DNA of 45,742 nucleotides, taken from a virus. The stretch lies in the IMG/VR virus record IMGVR_UViG_3300042503_001584, positions 1 to 45,742 of that record; one strand, written 5' to 3'. Positions 20,801 to 26,297 of the stretch are shown in pieces. The position numbers and the translations under genes are program-made. Every line of letters starts with the position of its first letter. Positions within the stretch are counted from its first letter, which is position 1. Under the pieces are notes generated by a model that was given only the letters and a program-made list of their open reading frames with translations, was not told where the DNA came from and searched no databases.

Positions 20801-23800
20801 GATTTATATGAGTCAATAGAGTTCTGTAGATATGGTTGGATATATACTCTGTTGTTATCAAGAGTAACAGCTTGTGCAGAGATTAATTGTCTCTTGACTC
20901 TCCATGCATCAAGATATTTTGGAGAGACATATAATTTGTCATTGGTATCTGTGGAAATAAATCCAGTCTTTTCTGGTTTTGCAGCTTTTACGAAACCATA
21001 TGCATTGGTATTACCCTCAGGGAAGAATGTAGAGTTGTTAATCTCAGCTCTATCAATGTATAGTCTTTCACCGACGATCAAGTTATTGATATTTGCTTTA
21101 TCACTAACTGTGAGTTTAGTAATGTTGAAGAAGTTTGAAAGTGCTTTTAGTGCTGATTGGTTTGTGCTGCTGGTTTCTCCAGATGTTGCAGTAACATTGA
21201 TAACAGCATTAGAAATTCTGTTTTCAATATTCTCAATGTCTAGGTAATTTGACTCAGATGATCTGCGGAGTTTTGGTACGTTGAGTGTTACTGTTGAAGT
21301 TCCACCAGCTTGAATGATTTGATTTCCGATATAGAAATCTCCAGCAGAGTTAGTACCAGAAGATGCAATAAAACCGCCAGCGTTTTCATAACCCTGAGCA
21401 ATAAATTGCTCATAAATTTTAAGTACTCTTGTTTGAAGATTTGGGAAACCAGTAGAATAGTTACCAGAACCTAGACCGATATATTCCCAGGTATGTGAAG
21501 ATGCACGGAGAATAGATGGTCTGTATAGAGGTAATATTGGTGCAAAGGTTAATCCTGTGGCATTGCTGGAGCTGCTATTCTGTAGAGTGGTTGAAGTTAC
21601 AGTATATCCAGGAGCAGTTACAGGAATTCTTCTATCTATTGCATCTAAATTGACACCAAATAAATTATATTCAGATACTTTAGTTGATTCAGTAGTTACT
21701 TTTCCAGCTAGTAATTCGTTAGAAGATCCTCTACCGAATCTAAATCCTGTAGAATATACATTATAAGAAGCACTATCTGAAGTGTAACCTAAAGAGGCTA
21801 GTGTTCTTCTTGAATCCCAAGGTGAAACTGGAGCAATAAACACTCTTCCTGAGTTGTCTGGACCACCTCCAGTAGTTGCCATTGTATTACTAGATGTAAT
21901 ATATCTTAGATCTAGTGCCTGAACGAGTCTATGTACGGATTCTGCAGTTACAGAATATAGGGATGGAATATCCTTATATGGAGTGGTTGCATCATTTGAT
22001 CTATAACGTGTATAGTTTGGAACAGAAATATCTTTAATTCTATTTCCAGCTCCAATTAACTCTACCAACACACGAGAATCTGCCTGTGGTGAGTTCCAAA
22101 TTCGTTTGGTATCGTAATCTGGACCTTCTTCGTTTAGTGATGGATAGAGATAGTTTACATTGGTGAATAGTTTAGTATCTTTATCAAAATTATTTACTTC
22201 TTCAATGAAAGTACATGGGAATGTATTTCCAGAAGTAATTCCTGTTGGCCTTCTTTGAATGACTGATGGAACGTTTGTAGTAGAATCTACAAATTTATTT
22301 ACGTCAGATCTAACTACGGTTAAGTAGTATACACCATCTCTAACATCTTTCTCCCATGCAGTAACTTCTTCGACATCCCAAACCATAAATCTATAGCTTG
22401 AGTATGGCACTCCATCACTACCATTGCCAGGTCTGATACCTTTAATGATAAATCTCTTTTCTGGAGCTTTTGGAATTACGTTTGAACTTAAATATTTTGG
22501 TATAGTATACTCAACTTTCCATAGGAAATCACCAGGGCTAGATGATCTTGTATCACTATACTTCTTAACAATTAGAGTTGATGGGAAGCCAGTCTTATAT
22601 CTTAAAAGTTTTTTGGTAACTTCTTGTAGTGTGGTTGTAGCAGAACCATCACTTGCACTGTACTTAGTAACGAAATCGAATGATTTTTCCTCATTGAATG
22701 AGAACACAAAATCTTGTAGGAACTTATCTGTTTCTGCATCCGCAAAATCAAGTTTTAAATATACAGTTTTTGAATCTTCATCCCAGAAGTATCCAACTCT
22801 TTCACTGTTTTTAGTTTTTGCAGTTCCATCTGGATTTTTTGGATTATCTTCATCTGGAATTACATCAAATAATTTAACTTTTGCTTTAAATGCTGTAGCT
22901 CCACCAGCAGAATCTTCTAACTCTAGATTAATATATCTATTTGATTCTGGGGTAATTCCTGAAGTTTGATAGTAGTCTCTAAACAGTGCATACTGATTAG
23001 AAGTTCCATAAGTTAGGAATCTTTTTCTTATAGTTTGGCCAGTTGCATGATCAATTGTTTCTACAGTTAGCTCAGGAATAGTATCCTCAGTTAATCCTCC
23101 AGAAATTTCAAGATATAATTTGAAATATTTTGAACTCTGATATCCTACGAGAGAACTTTCAATAGCTGAAGTGAACTCGTCACTAATAGCTCCGACAGAT
23201 CTCCAAGTAGAATTTGCATCAATATTATAAAAACTTACGTCTGCCACCCCTGTTGAAATTCCCTTTGGAGGAATTACTGCAGTAATTCTACCTTGTGATG
23301 CAGGAGCAAATGCATTGAATTGTGATCCTTTAGCACGAAGTGAAATCTGACCGAAGTTGGAGTTGGAGTTGGTGATAGACATATCACCACCAGTTTCAGC
23401 CAAGAATTGATCTGCATATCCAACTGCGAACACAGATACTACCTGGATGAATCCACCGTTGGATGCTTTGATGTGGAAGTGTCTGCACTCTGGCTTATAT
23501 TCTGCATCTGGATCTGCAAAAACTGGTGGGTTTGCAGTAGATTCTACATCATCATTGTATAGAGTTGTATTGTTAGGAGAAGGAGTTACATTGGTATCTC
23601 CTTGTAGATCCTTAGGTTGAATGAATACGTTTCTGTCTTTTTGTAGAGAAATTCCAGTAAACTGTGCAACAACCATGGACTTAAAGCTGTTCTCAGCAAC
23701 TTTACTACCATCAGTATGCATACCGCACATACCAAAGGTAGAACGTAGTGAACAGTTAAAGATGTATGGTGAGCAAGAATTAACAGTATCAATAGTGCTA

Positions 23801-25560
23801 TTCTTACTGCCATCACCAACAATAGTAAATTCTTCTGGTCTTACTTGAGATGGATCAGAAACTCTTCCCTGCCACGCATCAATTTTTTTATAATACTGTT
23901 CTAGTTCACCATCAGTTGTTCTTTGGTCTGCATATGTAAATGCAACAACTCTATGGTGAGAATATTTTGAGTCTGTGGTTGAACTAAAGGTAGGAATTCC
24001 GTTGGAATCAAACGCAGCACCATTGTAAATTGGTTTTATTGCAGTTGCTGCAGCATCTTTAAAGGTCATCTGCCAGAAATAGCATCCACCAGTTACTTTA
24101 AAGATGGAAGTCTGATTAAAGATTCCCTGAGTTTTTCTGAGTTTTACATTTGCAGTACCACCACCAACTAGAGTAACGGTAATAGCTTCTCTAGTATAAT
24201 CATCTGGATTGTTTAGAATACCAGTTGCAATTCCACCAAGTGTAGCAACTGCATTAACTACAGTAGAGCAATCTCCATCAGAAACGTATCCATTTCCTGC
24301 AGAAAAAGCAAGTCTATTGATAGTTTTTCCTGATGTAATCTCGGAGTATGTAATACTATTATCATTGTAAGATTTTACAATGAATCTCATGACACTAACT
24401 GCATGATTAAATGCAGCTACGGTTGCAGCAATTTCCTGAGATACATCAGTATCATTGCTCTTCATGAATTGGGTTCTATATCCATTACCATCAATATAAT
24501 ATTCAGCATTATTAAATGTATTCTCGTTTCCACCTTGTCTTAGGTCTGTGCAAATTGCATCAATAAAATATCCAATATCACGAATACATAGGGCTTTCTG
24601 TGCCTCGGTTAGTCCACTTTGATATGCACTTTGATTAGCTTCTAGATATAATTTTGTTTGCTCTTGAATATATCCACGATTCTTCTCGATCATATTTGCA
24701 CCATCATACATCACATGTGATAGTGCATATCCATCTCCAGTTAAACTTCCGTCAGTGGAGAATGGAGCTGGAACATATTTTGGTCTGATTACAGTTTTTC
24801 TGAGGTCATATCCAACAATAGAAGTACCTCTAGGTACAATAACCCCACCATTTCTTGGGTTAAATCTAAATGACTCATTATCAATAGTTGCTGTAGTACC
24901 TACTGTTAATGGGTTTGTAGTTACATCATATCCTGGTCTGTTATCAATCTCATATTGACCAGGAAGCACCATGATAGTGAATGCTTCAAACTTATCATTG
25001 TTTAGAGTTACTTGTCCGGTGGTTCCTGCAGTTGCTTGTGCAGTAGAAATAAATGAAACACCTACAGTATTTGAAGATGCACCAATAGACACAAAATCAG
25101 TATTTCCTACACTGGTGATTGTATATGCCTTTCCAACTTCTAATGTAGATGCATTTATTACTGCTGGATTTGCTTTATAACTTCTCTTAGCCGCCTCTAT
25201 TAATGCTCTTTCAATAGTCTTGAATGGTCTGTTTAAATTGCCCCCGTCATTAGCTTCTGCATCGGTGGCATTTAAATCAGCCTGGTTTACATATAAAGTA
25301 ATATTTTCTGCACCTTCAAAGTTTGGATTGGTTCCACCTAGAACAGTGTTGTTTCCGGTGATAATAGTTCCATCTGCCTTGAAAGTTAATCTAGGCTGTC
25401 CTGCAGTAGAAATGGATAACTCATTTGTACCAGATTCGTAAATACCAGTCTGAGGACTATTTTCAAAACTAATTGCTGGAGCCGCAGGTGTATTGTTACT
25501 ATCGAATACAATCTTTACGCCTTCCGCAATACCACCAGAAGTAATTCTAGTTAGAGCCAT
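11836..25560 (-). CDS. Giant virion structural protein (4574 aa), beta-helix-rich
   Basis: This single uninterrupted frame of 4574 codons fills 13.7 kb. Residues 39-64 (TGIYESGTNELSISTAGQ) share the fibre-entry module found in the short fibre gene. Residues 85-125 and 190-260 (LYVN..., RPFKTIERALIEAAK, IMVLPGQYEID) match the opening turns of right-handed beta-helix, pectate-lyase-like phage adhesins. An inserted module (about 134-186, VGKAYTITSVGNTDFVSIG) interrupts the helix. A second beta-helix-like entry lies near residue 1900 (LLMKPGYYKLDG). The remainder is Ser/Thr/Asn/Gly/Tyr-rich beta sequence. No signal peptide or protease motif was recognised. TATAAATA lies about 32 nt upstream of the ATG and AGG 7 nt upstream. 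It is probably a very long tail fibre or adhesin. Confidence 0.85.
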   Translation of the reverse strand: MALTRITSGGIAEGVKIVFDSNNTPAAPAISFENSPQTGIYESGTNELSISTAGQPRLTFKADGTIITGNNTVLGGTNPNFEGAENITLYVNQADLNATDAEANDGGNLNRPFKTIERALIEAAKRSYKANPAVINASTLEVGKAYTITSVGNTDFVSIGASSNTVGVSFISTAQATAGTTGQVTLNNDKFEAFTIMVLPGQYEIDNRPGYDVTTNPLTVGTTATIDNESFRFNPRNGGVIVPRGTSIVGYDLRKTVIRPKYVPAPFSTDGSLTGDGYALSHVMYDGANMIEKNRGYIQEQTKLYLEANQSAYQSGLTEAQKALCIRDIGYFIDAICTDLRQGGNENTFNNAEYYIDGNGYRTQFMKSNDTDVSQEIAATVAAFNHAVSVMRFIVKSYNDNSITYSEITSGKTINRLAFSAGNGYVSDGDCSTVVNAVATLGGIATGILNNPDDYTREAITVTLVGGGTANVKLRKTQGIFNQTSIFKVTGGCYFWQMTFKDAAATAIKPIYNGAAFDSNGIPTFSSTTDSKYSHHRVVAFTYADQRTTDGELEQYYKKIDAWQGRVSDPSQVRPEEFTIVGDGSKNSTIDTVNSCSPYIFNCSLRSTFGMCGMHTDGSKVAENSFKSMVVAQFTGISLQKDRNVFIQPKDLQGDTNVTPSPNNTTLYNDDVESTANPPVFADPDAEYKPECRHFHIKASNGGFIQVVSVFAVGYADQFLAETGGDMSITNSNSNFGQISLRAKGSQFNAFAPASQGRITAVIPPKGISTGVADVSFYNIDANSTWRSVGAISDEFTSAIESSLVGYQSSKYFKLYLEISGGLTEDTIPELTVETIDHATGQTIRKRFLTYGTSNQYALFRDYYQTSGITPESNRYINLELEDSAGGATAFKAKVKLFDVIPDEDNPKNPDGTAKTKNSERVGYFWDEDSKTVYLKLDFADAETDKFLQDFVFSFNEEKSFDFVTKYSASDGSATTTLQEVTKKLLRYKTGFPSTLIVKKYSDTRSSSPGDFLWKVEYTIPKYLSSNVIPKAPEKRFIIKGIRPGNGSDGVPYSSYRFMVWDVEEVTAWEKDVRDGVYYLTVVRSDVNKFVDSTTNVPSVIQRRPTGITSGNTFPCTFIEEVNNFDKDTKLFTNVNYLYPSLNEEGPDYDTKRIWNSPQADSRVLVELIGAGNRIKDISVPNYTRYRSNDATTPYKDIPSLYSVTAESVHRLVQALDLRYITSSNTMATTGGGPDNSGRVFIAPVSPWDSRRTLASLGYTSDSASYNVYSTGFRFGRGSSNELLAGKVTTESTKVSEYNLFGVNLDAIDRRIPVTAPGYTVTSTTLQNSSSSNATGLTFAPILPLYRPSILRASSHTWEYIGLGSGNYSTGFPNLQTRVLKIYEQFIAQGYENAGGFIASSGTNSAGDFYIGNQIIQAGGTSTVTLNVPKLRRSSESNYLDIENIENRISNAVINVTATSGETSSTNQSALKALSNFFNITKLTVSDKANINNLIVGERLYIDRAEINNSTFFPEGNTNAYGFVKAAKPEKTGFISTDTNDKLYVSPKYLDAWRVKRQLISAQAVTLDNNRVYIQPYLQNSIDSYKSVNGKKVADSIVFTNTQVNDVTWQAGAVIKLNFSESSGIPSFGKIDIQMRMNGLDVNDFYLNGSGEKIYFNPIINIPLQYEEIDYTDNSAIISNYQNGIPLITYLKSYCGSGIYTSVVKNYPSILSTGGTFGIDASEGDVKYLTAKLAANFTNTNDINVLNSATYKDLQITMTADEYQQWPSRGCVSLRQAPKGGTYKIATFAYYKVSHNGTNTAVFKLTKNISDGTNTTGTTATFESNYVNLYPGIDPKNVFFTGCSTLVFSSDRWASEAPFIPPLDPTKGVVEEVNIEDAILYKVAEKTVPIAVSLDTDYFDKNLPNPYSSKALGVNIQERRAVKKFSPLFSFAQAKQWAENSGFNSNDELELLMKPGYYKLDGTEFPCSVKINGTGVADSSVFAGKERTRTSAGRMGGYLEDTVKRGDSVYFYRSPSFSSQYGVGNDALYVDVPGGLSVNGSFNVNNTHFLGLNEAITKSEIPDSIYSSDATLQNSRRTVRRAYYIKNKIKSTPSINSYNTTGVDGAIEVIADVSTGSGVQALLVPSINSGDVVNATADNANYLELNSASISNSRYLVVVLKSADFTAAQFDRMRKYIIPGTTMYWLAENGKVIKLSDEATVENLSKSTKVLSVRRKNANLNTEELHVLISVYRTGSTNNGNLSSYTNPVEDLDLAGYTSGKRKLVFLNEDGAEFTTLAYNWCLDTRRTFLPKGFMHEGGYQPAIIKTVVSGGAAGTKTITLNNVETISRGDKIVSLNSSGVNLIPVGTRVDSIVGNVITLTDNITTSLPANSSVSFSQYDIFGDEIAKYDIPEIYGIIRGSEEGYISIVIDRNPNYEIDNSINPYPFGAGSFSAYPTQLIQLKSTPGSSTTQYGAAEDVAVATNRKKSLPLRRNGFTETRYLVIDISPREFGAIPPGNVSNPNGATTIDSFIENAGISKTILTEFANYDNTTLQFGGGIGKGFVVPTITFNNINIAAGAEFTPGSNPVQTVINAALSSTGSLTNTRSYNDRLFASLVSTGGTVSNLTLYASINTSTGAITQIWAYRNSSSQAVTINGSFKIQVNDGRGFILSPTGRTVSLSDNQLSADDFKIVAKQNLLSAIATTPDTTGTGASPYLDYVGKKASGPGAGVDDDALTARGKKIFLSWPYAYRALRRRFPSAGFPVNGNYQSSLISVNALPGSGFTLNLTGVTIGAQSPASEAANTFGGGYRGGLLKCRGAKLTLNGTRFRGNLSLDWTGLFSGTTGRAGGSFIAGHSIEMFQMEDQNELTQLGGTLPAYSISTSPVDEEFRTLSEYNPLSNIYLEPSKDPYGRLSDGDARTFPINTLQAIRRFNRSSSAVTPWAGESPIAAGGLLTKVALNERYQTPYKIYYNAPSGNPTSDYIPSSAGNTSAVLFRWNDGSTTITDPAQLSMPTTVVSYAQLEAKTLSFFYAANEFGEDIIKNIFVGKNATKFVKFDNIETTYATAIRVFTYGETFNIDPSTGAVTQSLSGAYKFAKISYSGSFAVLSKSNGTKIDLNVNYLSSIRYNYVATTTSRYQKTILGTNSRLILSQDDNITRYSEPANLSVSNITSAFTIPNATRSTIYELRNITRNTAVSGKVVLSTNSSGILTSLDILSFGSGHIKNDVFAIYSGATKISNAFTLTVRENYNEETLELFENGEFKVILPKNCFIVNSIENPSAAVNLKSEILKAKTIFKPGGYILYNGIYYKIAVNNSTNNSPYIGVYRYINETNTSDVRADIVVMLEDDEYTITYPSNTRFDVFDYDNILDYWPSTGRITIGNRETCDFQKSGNSSDPKGYELRLTRSMTKYWPHYIRDWEGLDPNNASDATVTVDTVIPTSITLADPVDVTCYGLKRINAGGTGNNIESVTYGGSSTYVTPTGIVTNKLAKISISSTTNAQGLLADFEKLSIGQTVTIPYRDISKADATTNSATNWNRVEIVVGDQQNIAGTNISSNREGDRRISGNISFRHGSAKQVYYKHTYNIHANNTHDTAVYNYVNPLASANLSSGRDSSVDEIHPAGFRRWGYLGARSIQDANAGQTAITIGSEFVRSMQRICSYATFTATFTTIDNATDPYERIMTVSAVTAGAINKGQPIYATLTGSHPSGTYTNLIGYVVGMDGDSFTTATSTGYEDSINLTGNGGTGTYRILLVETPPTLTTEMTVYGQRLDRDWLYYAPNNCCWQRQVEYKVVNSDNTTTVYLSGNLNDPDGGRGPGDTPPGDGSSSTVSIPAGSNIVFYYYNYYDNSIILTLDKPLLQAIPEGTKFNIAPTVDYGYNNSYGHPGKGENNSFLFKSRILDLDKDGTNGKINVYLADPFPIANWQRDSNGNLLADNSTTTSPIKTFGMMYINHGGWTYPKTGGSAFRANNIKLADANVSDSVFCDAIYVPNRSGRVRAGDQLSYTWEDIYRIQATTDINCRITAVTTSKEITLDAPASGTDERKFVQQNILPGYIMYTADGTELGTVASVSATTITLVENSKAATTTNASWKFTTTGRTYTYSTQIFTVDPPSTDSNNAYFGYSRCTISSGATHILHNGYREGFRPNWYTIQDIFVSHRLGNFTNDGPITRKFIYSDTGVKLTFGEYRIWYENYTNYIKGNDNSTGQEMSGRQGWVGNFGLSASGQRTIGIQLNGASAIQWGRQYNRSVWLSAVPVHAKWESAAYSPYMIQSDSSGTIENNYAPSTLTNYDGTGKYIFSVLNHTSLPTGSIYASQNTGDYSSFGGDSYDTKQYQFISSNTRLKYSLQNGAVSASGSVSGGTSSRLSEQFAVNTVINYRPCISTTFARQNQTLSISINSGSSTITGTNIALTLLPGDVVYSDQSPSPTSFVGVVRSKGANDNEVTLSQPYTGTTLSADTAWSYISPRVMHSTTAGAGVVAGQSLIFSGDSATDVTPTNVGTVGYNVIGNTRPGYNRYNIRFNIDRRVYNQSTLINTYTNIRPVESYDVANRVIDIKFGDLATYVSPLMNIEVTRFNPKTHVESSISVVGQSLHI

Positions 25561-25592
25561 ATGATTACCTAGAGGGGCTTTTAAACTAGATT

Positions 25593-25600
25593 TATTTATA
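25593..25600 (-). promoter_or_regulatory. T4-type late promoter TATAAATA
   Basis: A perfect T4 late octamer on the minus strand lies 32 nt upstream of the giant gene's ATG and just past the speD stop codon. This spacing gives a leader of about 25 nt. gp33, the late co-activator, is encoded in the same window. Confidence 0.75.
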
Positions 25601-25605
25601 CAAGT

Positions 25606-25941
25606 TTACCTATCAAAACAGTTCATGTTATATTCTGTAGGGTTTAACAAATTTATTATGTGCAAAAGTGCTAAATCTGGCTTAGAATCTCCGCATGTAA
25701 ATACATCTAATGCGGAACTACCTTCTTCAGGCCAAGTATGAATAGATATATGACTCTCGGAGAGTAACGCAACAATGGTTACTCCTTGTGGTGTAAATTT
25801 ATGAGAGCAAATGTCCAATAATGTTGCTCCAGCAATATCAATTGATTCTCGTATTAGTTCTATCAGAACTTTTTCATTATCGAGAATAGAGTGGTCACAA
25901 CCGTATAATTCTGCGACACAGTGCTTTCCTAAATTCTTCAA
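25606..25941 (-). CDS. speD: S-adenosylmethionine decarboxylase proenzyme
   Basis: This 111-residue protein is a pyruvoyl-dependent AdoMet decarboxylase, which makes decarboxylated AdoMet for spermidine synthesis. The self-processing motif is ESHISIHTWPE: the precursor cleaves before Ser63, which becomes the pyruvoyl group. His68 and Cys83 (FTCGDS) are the other expected catalytic residues and fall at the same numbers as in the Thermotoga enzyme. The start is TTG at 25939-25941; no ATG or GTG lies between it and the upstream in-frame TAA, and the full N-terminal strand MKNLGKHCVAELYGCD is preserved. The Shine-Dalgarno sequence is poor. speD is a known auxiliary metabolic gene of marine cyanophages. 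Here it lies between the giant structural gene and a small early-type gene and has its own promoters. Confidence 0.92.
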   Translation of the reverse strand: MKNLGKHCVAELYGCDHSILDNEKVLIELIRESIDIAGATLLDICSHKFTPQGVTIVALLSESHISIHTWPEEGSSALDVFTCGDSKPDLALLHIINLLNPTEYNMNCFDR

Positions 25942-25950
25942 GTTCGTGGT

Positions 25951-25979
25951 AGTATAAAGGATAACTTATTTATTACCAA
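25951..25979 (-). promoter_or_regulatory. Candidate sigma-70 promoter for speD
   Basis: TTGGTA-N17-TATACT on the minus strand. The -10 is close to consensus and the -35 matches at four of six positions. Initiation would be only a few bases before the TTG start, giving a nearly leaderless mRNA. It overlaps the late octamer AATAAATA. Confidence 0.4.
25967..25974 (-). promoter_or_regulatory. Candidate late promoter for speD
   Basis: AATAAATA on the minus strand fits the NATAAATA cyanophage late motif and lies 25 nt upstream of the speD TTG start codon. Confidence 0.5.
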
Positions 25980-26030
25980 AAACCATAGGGGCTAAAAATC
26001 CTGGGGAATTTTTTTCCGGGTATTTGGTAA
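25973..26030. repeat. Inverted repeat enclosing the spacer upstream of speD
   Basis: TTACCAAA (25973-25980) and TTTGGTAA (26023-26030) are perfect 8-bp inverted arms. They enclose 42 nt with two GGGG tracts and a T7 run (ATAGGGG, CCTGGGGAA, T7, CCGGG). The spacer lies between the 61-aa gene and speD. It may form a terminator-like or regulatory RNA structure, but I cannot match it to a known riboswitch class. Confidence 0.4.
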
Positions 26031-26049
26031 ACAAAAGTCAATTTTCGTT

Positions 26050-26235
26050 TTAGTATGTGTACTTGATCATATCTTCGGTTAGTGATCCATTAATGAATGC
26101 ACACATGTTAGTAAAGTCTTGAGCGTCTGGTTCGTGTAGCTTTAGGTACTCACCATCATCTCCATGAAGATGAATAGTCCTTGATAGCATGTCTACTTCG
26201 ACACGATTTAGAGTTGAGTTATCTCGGATGTTCAT
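26050..26235 (-). CDS. Small protein of unknown function (61 aa)
   Basis: The start is the ATG at 26233-26235, preceded by GGAG at 7 nt. A longer reading from 26286 would begin inside the -35 box of a strong promoter and is not credible. The 61-residue product (MNIRDNSTLNRVEVDMLSRT...SLTEDMIKYTY) is acidic, with a small beta hairpin (RTIHLHGDDGEYLKLHEP) and a C-terminal helix. No family is recognised. The near-consensus host promoter suggests early expression, as for many small cyanophage genes acting on host functions; that role is only inference. Confidence 0.65.
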   Translation of the reverse strand: MNIRDNSTLNRVEVDMLSRTIHLHGDDGEYLKLHEPDAQDFTNMCAFINGSLTEDMIKYTY

Positions 26236-26257
26236 GGGCAGTCTCCAGTACCAACCT

Positions 26258-26286
26258 AGTATAGCACGATACCTGGCGGCTGTCAA
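26258..26286 (-). promoter_or_regulatory. Near-consensus sigma-70 promoter
   Basis: TTGACA, a 17-nt spacer, then TATACT on the minus strand: perfect -35 and five of six at -10. Initiation near 26251 gives a leader of about 16 nt with GGAG before the 61-aa gene. It may also read into speD. Confidence 0.8.
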
Positions 26287-26297
26287 CCCCCATTGGA

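Noticed and set aside
11881-25441. Many 60-180 codon plus-strand frames opposite the giant gene
   Set aside because: They are antisense shadows of a continuous minus-strand structural frame, with no ribosome binding sites, promoters or recognisable domains.
26236-26286. N-terminal extension of the 61-aa gene
   Set aside because: Its codons coincide with the -35 and -10 boxes of a near-consensus promoter.
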